Shown here: positions 46,703 through 59,102 of the stretch, in pieces
How the letters are laid out: each line of letters begins with the position of its first letter
How positions within the stretch are numbered: the first letter of the stretch is position 1
DNA from: Azolla caroliniana
Lineage: Eukaryota; Polypodiophyta
Reading direction: 5' to 3'
Length of the DNA stretch: 64,000 nt
Assembly: GCA_043228905.1 (NCBI GenBank)
Contig: JBHGNT010000014.1
Coordinates: 19,964,001 to 20,028,000, forward strand
The notes under the pieces: generated by a model
What the model was told of the DNA's origin: nothing
Databases searched by the model: none
Seen by the model: only the letters and a program-made list of their open reading frames with translations
Position numbers and translations under genes: made by a program

Positions 46703-48865
46703 TTACATGATTCCATGTGTTATTTGGGACATCTCACTTGGAACCATTGAAATAATGGTCTCTGGTGGAAGTTCTGTTTCTTCGAAAGCGAATTCAGTTG
46801 CATCGGAAGTATACTCGAGTGAAGCAGCATTTGTTGGCATACTCAATCGATGGTACTCCAGCATCTCTCGTAAAAACTGGTTCTCTCTTGCATAATATGC
46901 ATTTTCTTGAGCAAGGTGTGCCTTTTCCGCAAGAAGAGTCTCTAATTGGATTCTTACCTGATCAGATAGATGGGTACAAGATTACTTCAATTTGCTTTTG
47001 ACTGCAAAAGAGCTTGTACTAAAGCTACTAGATCAAACTATTAGAAGTTTTCTTATAAATGATTGTCATCAGGAAGAATCTCAGCTTCAATTTAGACATA
47101 GCCACAAATGACAAGGAGGAAGAATTACGTGACTGCTGTGGCCTATTCAAGAATGGAAGCAAGAGAATATACAATACCAGATCTTCGTCATCAAGCTTTA
47201 GTCCATTGCAGAAACCTTCCCGAATTGTTTTGTTCTCTTCCTCTAATTGTGCACACCTTTGCTTAGCAATCATTAATGCAGCCTTTGCCTCCTTTAGTTC
47301 ACGTGACAATAGTTTTGCTTTAGTAGCCATAGCCATGGCAACCTGGTTCAGCATATGAAATGTGGAAACTGCTTAAAAACATCCCCATAATACCAAATTA
47401 TAAAGATATGATATTACTATTAGAAATAGATGAAGGGTTTGTATAAGTGCAAAATGCTATATAACACTATATCAGCCTAATTATGAAAAAAAAGAATGAA
47501 TTTTGATAAAGAGATCAAATTTGGCTCAATATGATACCGAACATGATTTAAGTTTTTTTGTAAGAGTTGAACTGAAAAATTAGATGGGCTTCATGTGAAA
47601 ATGTTTGAAGGAAACATAACAATTATTTTGCCACCTTACGTCGCGAGATGCCTTGAGTTGCATGTCTTTATCATCAGTTGACGAATCTTGTCCGCCTAGA
47701 TCCTGCTGCTGAAGAGGCTTTGCCATATAGACATCTCGTTGTATTGGCTTTGTGCCCGAGTCTCTCTCAATTTGCTGGGAATCAGAGTTATAATCCTTTC
47801 CTTGGAAAAGCTTGGTCAGATTCTCCCTACCCTGCTGAGGTCTGAAAAACAGAATAATCCCTTTTGTGGTGAATAGAGCCTCAAAACATATATTGGATTG
47901 TATGCCAAAAGCATTTAGAATGAAAGATAACAATTATTTTGCCACCTTACGTCTCGAGATGTCTCAAGTTGTAAGTCATTATGGATTGCTGCTTGATATT
48001 CTACTCCTGAGTCTTGCTTTGACCTATAACCACTCCACTGTGTTATTTTTGGACCTAATTCTCCTTGCACCAACATAGGATCTAACACAAATTCCCTTCC
48101 TTTGTGAGACTTCGGCCCAGTCTGCCTTTGTTGCTGAGATCTCAGGACAGTGTCGTGCCCTTGTTGTGAATAGGCCCCCAAGGTAGAACCTTTCTGTAGG
48201 GATGAATCTGAATCTTGCTCTTCTCTAGAACAAGAATTCTTTGTAGGGTCATGTTCTTCTCGAGAAGAATCTAAAGCAGCCTTGGTAGATCCAAATGTCT
48301 TCTTTGTGAACAAACGCTTTGAATCAGATGAAAGAATATCTGTTGCCTTACTTTCAACTATATTCAACCCCTCCTGCACACAATGACATACTATAAAGAA
48401 TAGCTGTATACACATAATGAATCTATTCATTCACTATGAATTTATTTACTCAATATGGATTTATTTTTTCATTTTCAAATTGGTTCACTACCTCTAATAC
48501 ATTGCCAATGGTATCTCCAAAGATTGATAAAGAAGACGTAAGAGATTCCAGCTTTTTCTGAAAATTTGGAATTTCACTATGTCGTTGCTTATTGTCAGAT
48601 GATGACCTTGCATGTGGAGACTTAACACCATTTCACAGAGTTATTCTAAATATTACACGAAGAGCATTGAAATAATGGTCATAATCTGTTATTAGGAAAT
48701 ATTCACCTGTCGCAATGGTTCATAATTATTTTCTTCATCATCGAGAAGTGTCAACTTTGCTTTATTAGCTAAAACACTCCAAAAGCTTTTCTGTTCTTTA
48801 GGCTTGGATGGTAAATCCTTGAATGATTTTTTTTCTTCTACCATGACTGGTATTTTAAATATTCC
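46703..48865 (-). CDS. Plant coiled-coil protein of unknown function, six exons with a duplicated exon end
   Basis: Exons: 48865-48707 (ATG at 48844), 48620-48492, 48373-47946 (alternative end 47951), 47841-47640, 47342-47178, 46957-46703. All six exons give 438 residues; skipping the fourth and using 47951 gives 369, also in frame. The N-terminus has [14 protein letters not shown]; the second exon and the start of the third have [14 protein letters not shown] and [14 protein letters not shown]. The middle is Q/S/D-rich and low complexity. The C-terminal third is a coiled coil ([66 protein letters not shown]). I recall a plant-specific family with this layout and no known biochemical role. 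Exons three and four both end in SRD before an almost identical donor region. A non-coding upstream exon is possible. Confidence 0.85.
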
Positions 48866-50740
48866 CTGTCATATCATAAAGAGAATCACATATTACTCAA
48901 TATGAGTTCATAACAAGTAACTAATTAGACACTAAACAGAAATGTGTTAGCTTAGTTCCAGATAAGCTATTGCACAAGGAAAAACAGATTCTCAATATTC
49001 ATTTCGTATTATAAGTAATAACTAGCACCTGAAAAGGTATAGTTTAAATAGAAGAACATTATTCTGTATATATAACGATGTTGCAAGATTTCTTTCCACT
49101 GGAGTTTTTTGTTGAAATTTCGTAAAAATTTACAACCTTCAAATACTAACTTAATCTACACCCCCAAACAGCTTATCAAATTGATTTTCCTATACTGACA
49201 GTTTCTTGTCCATGACCTTTGACAGGAGCACCAGTTTCTTGTCCATGGTTCTCTGAAACAATTGTGCACAAGGTGATTTATCAAGAATGATTGGAACTAC
49301 CATATGCTTCTTATGACTTTGAATCATATCAATAGTGGTCTCGCTTTCAACCAAGAGCAATATGACCATTATACATAGTCAAATTTATAGAAGAATACTT
49401 CAAAAAATTATATGGTCATAGAGGGGTAGAAAATACAATGCAGTAGAGGTGGTATATATAAGCCACATTATACTTAGCAATTAGGTAAAGTGGGTACATC
49501 TAGATTTTACCCAATGTGAGAGAGAGAGACACATGCACGCACGCACGCGCGCATATATATATAGACACACACATATAAATATAACATATGTACACATTTA
49601 ATAGACAAATTCACTATTCTACTAGACATTTTCTTCATCAGCATTATACTTAGCAATTACGTTATGTAGGTACGTCTAGCATTTCCCCAATTTTATTTTA
49701 ACACATTTGTAAATAGGCATATACAGACATGCACACACATATACATATATGTATATTAAGCACCAATCGTTTTGACATTGCATTGATTTTATTCATCATG
49801 AAGAACAAGTTTAGTTTAAAACGACACAACTTCAAAATAATTGTTTGGTTCTAAGGGTGTGTGTTTTCTAAAGAATTTGTTAATACTAGGATCTATATAT
49901 CTCACTCCAACATCATACATGCAATTGTTTAGATATTGCACAAATTTTATCTTAACCCATTTATATTTATCAACATAATGTTTATTCCATAACATGTTCT
50001 GCTCAATATGTTAGTTAGCTCTTCTCCTACACAAATTATTATTGATTGAAGAAATTTGGTACGAATTCGCTTACGTAATTATGATGGTATTTACTATACA
50101 TTTGCACCTAAATAATATTTTGATTATAATGGACAAAGAATGATAACATTAATATAAATATGTAAAGAAAGGCACAGAAAAAAAACCCTATTCATCTCCA
50201 AAGCGACCACGAGTTCATTCAAGTGAGATGTTGAAGGAGGAAGTGACTTAATGAAATATAGTAATGGTAATTTATTTTAAAGATAGATAACATCGAAGAT
50301 CTATGTAAAAAAACAGAGGAAAATCCTATTCATCTCCACGAGAAACCCTACTTCATTCAAGGGAAATATTTGAGGGGAGATCGGTGTTTAATGAAAAGAT
50401 AGGATCCTTACTACATCATCTTCATTCGAAGAAGAGCTTGTTGAAGAGGGATTGTCCATCTCCACCGCCCGATCTAAACTCCAATGGCGGAGATCAGCAG
50501 CAAAACTACATGAATGTAAGAAACAGGGGGAGGGAAAGAAGGTTCAATAAAAGCATATACAGAGAAAAATGGGCGAGGTTATTGGGGGAGAGAGGAAACA
50601 GGGGATTAGATCTCAGGGAATCAGCAAAAGGAGGCAAAGGGTTGAACCTTCATGTGGAAGGTCCTTTACAAATTAGGACTAAAGAAATTAAGAAAGAATG
50701 GAAGGCAATTTGTTATCTCAATCAAATAAAAAAACAGCTC
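48866..50740. other. Upstream of the coiled-coil gene; simple repeats and a small duplication
   Basis: No gene is recognised with confidence. A CA/CG/AT microsatellite lies at 49530-49575. Two related segments (about 50178-50240 and 50312-50380) share CCTATTCATCTCCA and TTCATTCAAG(T/G)G. The plus-strand open frame 50384-50743 (119 codons, basic) has no recognised domain. Confidence 0.4.
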
Positions 50741-50845
50741 TAATAAGCCTCTTATGATTATAATTTATATCAATATGAATTCCAAAGGAGCCTCTAAGTC
50801 TAGTAAGGTACCATAAAAAACAAAACCCTAGCCTGGTCTAATGAC

Positions 50846-50891
<46 letters not shown>

Positions 50892-50991
50892 AGTGAATCC
50901 GATAAGCTCTAATTGACATGAATTCCAAAGGAGTCTGTCTCTGTCTCTCTGGTAAGGACCAAAAAAACAAAACCCTAGACTGGTCTAATGG

Positions 50992-51029
<38 letters not shown>

Positions 51030-51150
51030 TATCTCAATTTGCAAAGCCCTAATAAGCCTCTCTTGTGATGATATGAATTCCAAAGGAGTTTGTCTCTCTC
51101 TAGTAAGGGCCAAAAAAAAAAACCCTAGCTTGGTCTAATGACCAAGGGTA
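50741..51150. repeat. Threefold repeat of a segment with long GT tracts
   Basis: Three copies contain TGAATTCCAAAGGAG, then GTAAGG, then AAAACCCTAG and TGGTCTAATG(A/G)CC. The first two are followed by pure GT tracts of roughly 35-40 bases (50851-50888, 50995-51027); the third has no GT expansion. Confidence 0.9.
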
Positions 51151-51645
51151 TGGGGGAAGGGGGTTGCTCACCAGAACATGACTCTCGAAAGAGATTTGCT
51201 CGAAACAAGCATGCATATATATGACCTCCAATTATCTATTGTTTTCACACCTTGCGCATCTCTCCTCGTGTGCATCATTGTGACTCCTTTGTCGAAGAAT
51301 CGTGGAGGAACATCTTGAAAGGAATCAATGATGGACTTGCATTTGGTTCCCCCCCTACCCTGGCCACAGAAGCAATATCTTTGTGGCATGTTCTGGTGAT
51401 TGCACCTAGATCCCAAATCACTAAACACATGCGCATGTCGGGTTTCAAAAGGTACTAAATCACTCACTAACAAAACTTGGCTTACCCTTCGCAGGATCAA
51501 AACACACACACAAAAAAAGCACTTGATGAAGAAGTGGAAAGGAGAGCAAACTTGGAACCCATCCTTCAAAACGCATAAGCTAAATTGAAGTGACCCAAGT
51601 GAGTAGCAAGAGTGAACCACGTCAAAAAGGCTCAAAGGAGACCAC
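51151..51645. other. Left flank of the copia element
   Basis: A 155-codon open frame on the minus strand (51635-51168) shows no recognised domain; no other feature seen. Confidence 0.35.
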
Positions 51646-52047
51646 TTTAGAGAATCAAGCTCAACTTGGTCTAGTGTGTGAACTCACCTTGAGAGTGAAT
51701 AGACACTCCAACGGTCAAGAGACATCATTATGTCATCTCTTTGTATTCTAGCATTTAGTATAAGTCATAGAATCATATTCTATGACACATAACTTATGAG
51801 CTTTCACATTCCCCATGCTCCATGAGTCTTGTAGTTAATGAAGAGAGAGGGTGACTATATAAAGCACCCTCCTCCCACCTTGTATTAAGTTAAGTCTTTC
51901 TCCTTTGTTAAATACTTACCTTGCGTATACTCTGTGTCTTACTCCTTTTCTCTCTCACACACACTCTCTCTCTCATACACACACACACACACACACACAC
52001 AATTCACACCTATTCCGCTACATAAGAATCATACACGATTTTTTACA
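51646..52047 (+). repeat. Copia 5' LTR
   Basis: Matches 59350-59743 with about ten substitutions and a longer CA tract. TATATAAAG at 51856-51864 is the probable TATA box. It ends GATTTTTTACA. Confidence 0.93.
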
Positions 52048-52058
52048 TGGTATCAGAG
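52048..52058 (+). promoter_or_regulatory. Primer-binding site, tRNA-iMet type
   Basis: TGGTATCAGAG directly follows the 5' LTR end, the standard primer-binding site of plant copia elements. Confidence 0.95.
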
Positions 52059-52206
52059 TGATTTGGTAGCTCGATCTAACCCATTCGTCTCATTGTGATC
52101 ATGTGTTGTGCTCTACGCCGACGACCAAGAACCAGCTCATCGCTATCGTAGCTTTGCTACATAGCTCGCATTCGAAGAGAGAAGAAGAAGAAGAAGAATC
52201 GACATA

Positions 52207-54540
52207 ATGAATACTCAAATGGGGAGCGCTCTCCCTACCAAGAAGTTGGATCGAAACAACTTCGCATCTTGGGAGTACAAGATGCACCAATACCTTGTCG
52301 GACAAGGCTATTGGAGCTACATCATAGGAGAGCACGAAGACCGACCCGCCGAAGCGGCTCTCAGATACACAACATGGGAGCAAGCCGCAAGCCGCGTGAT
52401 GTATTGCTTGGCGACATGTGTTCATGATCACATGCTCGGCTACATTCGCGAAGCCAAGATGCCGAAGGAGGCATGGGAAAATCTACGAAAGATTTTTACG
52501 GCGAACACAACCGCAAGAAGGCTTCAACTCCGCCAAGAGTTGAACAACATTCAACAAAGGGACATGTCCATCACGACATATACCTTGAAGATCAAGGAGC
52601 TTTGCGACTCGCTCGGCTCGATAAGCGTAAGTATAGATGATGATGAGATGGTGCAAATATGCCTCGGCGGCCTCGCACCACGGTTCGACGTGATGCGAAC
52701 CGCCGTTCTAGCAAGGGAGAAATCTCCCTCCTTCTTCGAGCTCAAATCAATGCTATTGGTCGAAGAAAACCACGTGCGTACAAGGAGCAATGAGTCGGAA
52801 GGCCACATGCTCTACACGCACTCGAACGAAGGAAGAGGACGCGGACGAGCGAGAGACTGATTCGGCCAAGGACAGGGCGGACGAGGTCCGACCTACGACA
52901 ACAACTCCCAATTTCGGCCGCAAAATAGAAGCCAACGAGGAACCTTCGCAAGAAGGGGGAGCTTCCACTCCGGCTCGAGCCGTCAAAACGCAACTGAATG
53001 CGGATATTGCGGAAAGCTCGGCCACCACGAAGAAGAGTGCCGAAAGAAGATGTGTGAATCAGCTTCCACAAGCCTACAACTCACGAATTACGCGCACAAT
53101 TCCGACTATGAAGAGTATAGCGGAATGTACGGGCACAACTCCGACTACGAAGATCGTGGCGGAATGTACGCACACAACTCCGACCGTGGCGGAATGTTCA
53201 TGATGAAACATAGAGCAAACTCTATGTCGGCCTCTACCTCAACTAGTGCCCTCAATCCGGAGGACGTATGGTTTGTTGACTCCGTAGCCTCAAACCATAT
53301 GACATCTCATAAAGAATGGTTTCTCGAACTTCGAGAGCCAGAGCGACCCGGTTATGTCGAAACCGGAGATGACACTACGCACCCGATTCGACACATCAGC
53401 AATGTTCCGTTCGGCGAAAGAGGTAAGCAAACATACATTAAAAATGTTTTGCATGTTCCCACCATCACAAAGAATTTGGTCTCGGTCGGCCAAATGGTTG
53501 AGCAAGGGATGTAAGTACGATTCGACCAAGAAGGATGCTTCATCGAAAAAGAGGGTCGAATCATCGCGCGTGGAAGAAGAGAGGGCCGGATGTTCATTCT
53601 CGATTCACACGAGATGAAATCCACCATGTTCGCAAAAAGCACGAAAGTCAACTCCGACATAGAGTTATGGCACAAGCGAATCGGTCACATTAATCTCAAC
53701 AAACTCAAAGCAATGAAATCGAAAGGAGTCGTCATCAGACTTCTGACATTCAAAGAGAAGGAGATTGAAGGTGTATGTGAAGCGAGCCAATTCGGCAAGC
53801 AGCACCGACACCCATTCCCGAAAGAGCGGAACGTGAGCAAAGGTCTACTCGACGTAGTCCATTCCGACGTATGGGGACCGACGCAGACGGTTACATTCGG
53901 CGGATGCCGATATTACGTACTCTTCATCGACGACTTCTCGAGGCACACTTGGATCTACCCGATGCAGCAAATGAGCGAAGTGTTCAGACACTTCCAAAAT
54001 TTCAATAATGAAGTCGAGAAAGCCACGGGTCGACATGTACGATACCTTCAATCGGATGGCGGCAAGGAGTACTTCTCGGATGATTTCACGGCGTATCTCC
54101 GAAAGGAAGGAATTCAACAAGAATTCACTTGCCGACACACTCCGCAACAAAACGGAGTAGTCGAGTGCAAAAATCGGCACATCCTCGAAGTAGCGCAGGC
54201 CATGATGAACGAGAAGCATATGCCCAAGTCTTATTGGGCCGAAGCTGCAAATACGGTCATCTACCTAATGAACCGGTGCATAACATCCGGCGTGCACGAG
54301 GTCACTCCACACGAAAAATACTTCGGAAAGAAGTCAGACTTATCGCACATCCGGATATTCGGCGCAATAGCGTACGTGCACATCCCCGATGAGAAGCGTC
54401 AAAAGCTTGATTCGAAGTCAGAGAAATGTATCCTCGTAGGATACTCATTGCAGCAAAAGGGGTACAAGTGCTACAACCCCTCAACTCGAAAATCTCGCGT
54501 TGTTGTGAAGATTTTCGGCAATAGTGTAAAAATCCCATAA
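52207..54540 (+). pseudogene. Copia gag-protease-integrase with two nonsense codons
   Basis: One frame from ATG 52207. Gag is UBN2/retrotran_gag-like (KKLDRNNFASWEYKMHQYL, MPKEAWENLRKIF, LRQELNNIQQ). The knuckle CGYCGKLGHHEEEC is near 53010. Protease has WFVDSVASNHMTS, with V where the catalytic DSG has G. The pre-integrase motif is LWHKRIGHINLNKL. The integrase catalytic residues are in VHSDVWGP, LQSDGGKEYF and QQNGVVECKN. In-frame stops are TGA at 52858-52860 and TAA at 53512-53514, each one C-to-T change from CGA or CAA, which would fit decay of methylated cytosine (inference). Reading ends at 54540, shortly after the integrase C-terminus, where foreign sequence begins. Confidence 0.92.
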
Positions 54541-55628
54541 AACGTACGAAATCGAGTATGAATCACATAATACAATAATTGTGAAGATAACATTTTAAAT
54601 AAATTTAATATCTAAGTACAAAATGATGGAGGTTTCGAATGCACTTTATTACACGAGAGACGGACAACTAAATGTCAAGATATGAGGGTATAAAGTTTGT
54701 GAAAGGAAAAGAGAAAATTGTGAGATATCCCACATAGGCATGACAAATACAGCTCTCATCATATATAAGGTAGAGCAAAAGATATTATCTTTGTGTCTAT
54801 TTGTGGAGCATAGAGAGTTCAAGGTAACTTGAACTAAGAGTGGAGGTGGGCTAGCTACTCGTAAAGGGTTTTGGCCAACCAAAACCGGATCGGAGATGGA
54901 GTCGGTGATCCGGCGCCAGTGAGACAACGGCATCTGACGGCAATCCGGCGGCGGTGTTGGTGAGACGACGGCATCCGGCGAGGCACCGGTAACCGACGAC
55001 ATCTGATGAACCGGCGTCCGGTGACTAGATAAATAAATATATATACATATATACATATACAAGGAGGGCAAGTAAGGATTCGAACCTTGCACCTCCGAGT
55101 TAGGAGTCAATTGGCTTACCATTAAGCCATGCCATTTAGTTAAATTTATATTTCTATCATTGTACTTTTACATGTAAATTCTCATACATGAGAGCTAAAA
55201 TGAGTGACATGGTTATCATGCACCACATGTAATACATAAGCGCCAAATGGCAAACATGCATTTTATGCATGTCTTGTACCCTCACATGCATCATATACAT
55301 GAGAGCATCTATAAAAGAAAGAGGGGGGAGGAGAAAAAACACGTTTTTTTTTGTTATCAAATTAAGAAGAAGAAATTCACTATCAAATTGATTGTGTAAC
55401 TTGTTTCTTAAATCCAAAGATAAAAGTTCAATCGATCTCTCTCAATCGTTTAATCTCAACTTCTCTCTTTCCCAATCTATCTTAAGTACTTTCTCGCCAA
55501 AGCTTGTGCCAAAGCTTGTACCAACTTTGAATCCTTCTGTTCCAGAACCCCGGCGGTTCCGCCTCACGATCCGCGTGTAGTGACGGATCTTCACGACAAC
55601 GTAAGTTGAGACATCGTTTTTGATGAGT
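54541..55628. other. Unassigned segment in copia: GC-rich core, SINE piece and LTR-like promoter
   Basis: 54728-54770 has ATATCCCACATAG and TATATAAGG. 54890-55020 is rich in CCGGCG/ACGGCATC. A SINE-like head is at 55064-55135. TATAAAAG at 55310-55317 is followed by a pyrimidine-rich leader to about 55600. This resembles the upstream part of another LTR element (plus strand), cut at both sides. No ORF of note. Confidence 0.45.
55064..55135 (-). repeat. tRNA-derived SINE head, copy 2
   Basis: The complement reads GGCATGGCTTAATGGTAAGC, then CTCCTAACTCGG and GTGCAAGGTTCGAATCCTTA, with clear A and B boxes. It is homologous to 16001-16075. Both are followed on their strand by AT-rich sequence. Confidence 0.75.
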
Positions 55629-58208
55629 TCACATCCTGGTACGCACCAGAGACAACTTCGACAACTTCCTTTGTTGTGTTGGTACCCGTACCTTGGCTTT
55701 TCCCCGCTGGAACGTAATCATATTCCTCCTCCAGTTCTGCTTGATATGTGCCGTTTTTAACCAAGGTCGTCCCAACAATAATGGGTACGCTCCTTGAGCC
55801 TGCAACTGGAGAACTACGGCTGAGATTCGGAATGTGTGGCCCCCGATGGTTACTTCCAAATTCCGTATTAATCCTGTCAGTCGCACCGAACTTGTGTCAG
55901 CCATTCGGAGCCAGAACGGACATGGCTCCCACTCTCGGATTCCAAGAGCATCGCATGTCCGGAGGCTGATTACATTAACGTCGGAGCCTCCGTCTATTAT
56001 TGTGCCGGGGATTTCTTTCCCTTTCACAATGGCCGTAATTGCCGGACTGTTGGTGTCCACCACGACCGGTCCCTCCTCCGGATTTGAGAAGAATGTCGGA
56101 GCCGGTGATGTTCCACCTGTTGTCATGCCTTCCTTGAGTCCTTTTGTGAATCTTGGTACTAGCTGCAAGAGTCGTCCCAACGACAGCGTGATCTGGCATT
56201 CCTGCAATACCTGCCATGTCGCGTTTTCAGACTGATTGCTTCCGGCGAGCTCTTCGGTGTTCTCCTTCTGTTGCGCAAGTTCTGCTACGTTTTGCTCATT
56301 GGCCTTTTTTACCCATTCCGTTGCTTGTTTCTGGATGGCCTCTTGGGTCTCCCATTCCGTAGTCTTCCCCTTCGACCTTGTGGTGACCTTCTGGAGGTCT
56401 GCGACTTCGGCGACTACCATGTTTACTGTCGGTCGCTTATCGTAGCTTTTTGCCGGACATTGATTACTATAATGTCCTTCTTGCCGGCAGTAATAGCAAT
56501 ATGCTTTCTGGGTGTTGCTGAACTCGGCATTGTTTCCTGTACCCAGTGGAGGACTTGTGGTAACTGCGGGGCTCTGGTCTGGTTGGCTGCTTGAGGCGCC
56601 TTTATCCGGTTCACGTGGGTGGCTCCCGTTTTTGAAATGTCGTTTTCTATTAAAGTTCTTTTTGTTGCGGTACCCTTGTCGGGGTTGGTCGTCATACCTC
56701 CCGTACTCTTCCCGTCGTTGGTGATACTCGGGGGAGTGATCCCGGTTGTGATGCTCGTACCGTCCATTGTATTCTCGGTACTTGTCGTATCTCTTGTAAC
56801 GGTTGTAGTTGTCTCACCGATTGTCGTACCGGACATCTTGTGCTGGTCGATATCGCTCCTCTTGTCGCCAGCGTTCGTCTTCTTCGTCTCGGCTGCTACG
56901 TGGCTCGATTTGCCGAACTGGTGGAGCTTGCCGATTCAATAAGTTATATTCGCACCGGTCCATCGTGTGGCTCGTAGATTGGCAGAGTAAGTAGTGCGTC
57001 CTCATGGTGCACTCCAGTGACGAGTGTCCGGAATTCAAGCAAGTCATGCATTGGATTGCTTGCCGGAAACAGAGATCCTCATCGGTTGGTAATGCTCGTT
57101 GGAGGGCTCCCATTGTTAGCCAAGAGCTTGTTTTCTCCATTTCTCGAACCCGGTCGATGACCTGGTCAACGGTGCTTGTGCGAAAGTCAATGACCGTGCA
57201 TACCGTTCGTAGAGGTTCCCGGAGCGCGGCTAAAAATATAGCCCGCGTTTCTTCCTCCGGAGGTGCGCGGGTTAGCTGACTGTGCATCCGTTGAAACCGG
57301 ATGACAAACTGTGGGATGCTCACGCCGGGGTCCTACTAAATTGTGTAAAATAAGCCCACCATTTCTCGCTGATCCACCTCCTTCTGGAAGAAGTGCAAGA
57401 ATTTGTCTTTCAGGTCCGCAAAGGTGGTGATAGTGCTGCGATCCTGCGTCTAGTGCCATTTGCCAGCCGGTCCTTCTAATGTCACGCCGAATTCGGCTAT
57501 CTTAGATCGTTCTTCTTTTGCCGCGGTTAACCGTTGTGACACATGGTTTGCTTCCCATGTTTGTTCAAATGCGTGAACGTGGGCCTCCGCGTCCGGGTCA
57601 TCCCGATACTTGGAGTATTGGAACGGCATGTCGTCGTCCGGTGTCGGTACGCGGTCTGGCGGTGTTGGTAGTCTTTCCTGTTGTTCCGCCGGCGTTTGAG
57701 GTCTTTGCCGGTTTTCCTTTGGTGTTGCCGCCTCGACTTCTGGTGTTGGAGGTTTTTGCCGGTGTACTTCCGTCTCCGGAGGTTGCTCCCTGACGAGTGT
57801 CGGAAGTTCTTGGTCTGCCAACTCTGGTTCCGGTGTCAGTAAAGTATCCGACCCCTCGTCCTCGGGTCCTCCTGGGGTGTCGTTACTGCTGCGATAGTTC
57901 GTATGCGCGCTGTAACCCCCTTCCGAATCTGATTCCGGTGCTGAGAATGCTTCGGATTCGCCTTCTCTTCCGGCCAGGGCCTGGAGAAGGGTTTCCGCTT
58001 CTCGGAGGCTACTTAAGTTGCTTCCTTCGTCCAGGTAGGCGTTCTGTTGCAAACGGAGTGACTCCTCCGCCACTTTCCGGATCACTTTGGAAAATGATCG
58101 ATCCGTTTGGATTTCTTCCACTGCTTGCTGAAAAGCCTCTCGTCGTCGTCTCCATTCAACAAGTCTTCGTGCTCTCTCCGTAACCGAGTCGTCTGTTGGC
58201 CTCGTCAT
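55629..58208 (-). pseudogene. Ty3/gypsy gag-protease fragment
   Basis: Read leftwards from ATG 58208. Gag has VTERARRLVEWRRRREAFQQ and a proline/glutamate-rich linker with TPE-type repeats. The capsid starts at PFQYSKYRDDPDAEAHVHAF and continues in other frames after a TAG near 57450 (FVIRFQRMHSQLTRAPPEEE, VREMEKTSSWL). A knuckle CMTCLNSGHSSLEC is near 57050. Retropepsin is near 55975 with IIDGGSDVNVIS and PLLLGRPWL. RT and everything downstream are missing; the element is cut at about 55620. GC content is higher than in neighbouring DNA. Confidence 0.85.
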
Positions 58209-58261
58209 CCATTCCTGCCACTGTTCTCTGCGATAATGCAGGAATCGTGGTCGCCAAAAAC

Positions 58262-58654
58262 TGTGTTATTGCTAGGGCCGGACAATAGCCTAACACAAGG
58301 TGTCCACTTAAGACACGTCACCAAAGGGTGGTACGGCAGAATGACTTACGACACAACGCTTAATTAGACCTTAACCGATTACTTAGCCATCCGTAATTAA
58401 CACACGTAAGATATGACAATAATCACAGAAAGGTAATCAACACTTGAAGATTAAGACCATAAGCTTTATTAATTATCCGCTATTGATTACATTGTAACCG
58501 GGCCTTTATATAGGTCTCCGGTGCGAAATACAAAACGGTGCCAAACGGCACCTTTACGGAATCGTTCTAGATCCGGATCGGCATACCGATTCCGGTCTAT
58601 CCGTCCACATCTTCTTATATAATAATATGTATATATTAAAACTACTAATTCCAA
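58262..58654 (-). repeat. 5' LTR of the minus-strand gypsy fragment
   Basis: On the minus strand it starts TGTTGGAATTAG (58654) and ends AATAACACA (58262). The leader TTTTTGGCGACCACGATTCC follows, a common start after gypsy 5' LTRs, then gag. The partner 3' LTR is absent from 54541-55628. Confidence 0.75.
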
Positions 58655-58682
58655 CAGTTCCCGAACAACTATTCCTTTTACA

Positions 58683-59102
58683 CTCTGGTTTGGAGTTTGG
58701 ACCTCCTTTAGCCTTCTTTGCCGGCCGGTAACACTTTCGAGCACGGAGGCGGAATATAGGGGCGCAGCCGTAGCTGCGTGTGAAGCCGTGTGGCTCAAGA
58801 GGATTTTGAAGGATCTGGGCGTACCCATCAAGGATATGACTCCCCTTTACTGCGACAACATGAGCAGTATCTATTTGGCTCAGAACCCGGTGTTCCACGC
58901 ACGGACAAAGCACATCGAAGTGCACTATTAGTTCATCTGAGAGCGCGTTCTAGCTGGCGATGTTGACCTACAACACATTAGCACCAATCTTCAAACGACC
59001 GACATCTTCACTAAAGCATTAGGGGTCGACAAGTTATGGCAATTCATGACCGATCTCGGCTTGACGATCCCTGACCCTGCCAAGCTTGAGGGGGAGTACT
59101 GA
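58683..59102 (+). pseudogene. Copia RNase H C-terminal part
   Basis: The frame reads RPVTLSSTEAEYRGAAVAAC, EAVWLKRILKDLG, PLYCDNMSSIYLAQNP, HARTKHIEVHY, DIFTKALG and ends KLEGEY then TGA (59100-59102), the normal end of copia pol. In-frame stops TAG (58929) and TGA (58938) interrupt it. The frame differs from the gag-integrase part because of the intervening rearrangement. Confidence 0.9.

Noticed and set aside
50384-50743. Basic 119-residue protein upstream of the coiled-coil gene
   Set aside because: No recognisable family, it overlaps local duplications, and the codon pattern is unconvincing. It remains possible.
54728-54770. A second USE-like ATCCCACATAG plus TATATAAGG suggesting another snRNA gene
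   Set aside because: No U1-U6 sequence follows. The same motif pair is common in plant LTR promoters, and this lies within transposon DNA.
55064-55135. Functional tRNA gene
   Set aside because: A and B boxes are present but the acceptor and anticodon stems do not pair convincingly, and a homologous copy exists at 16001; a SINE fits better.
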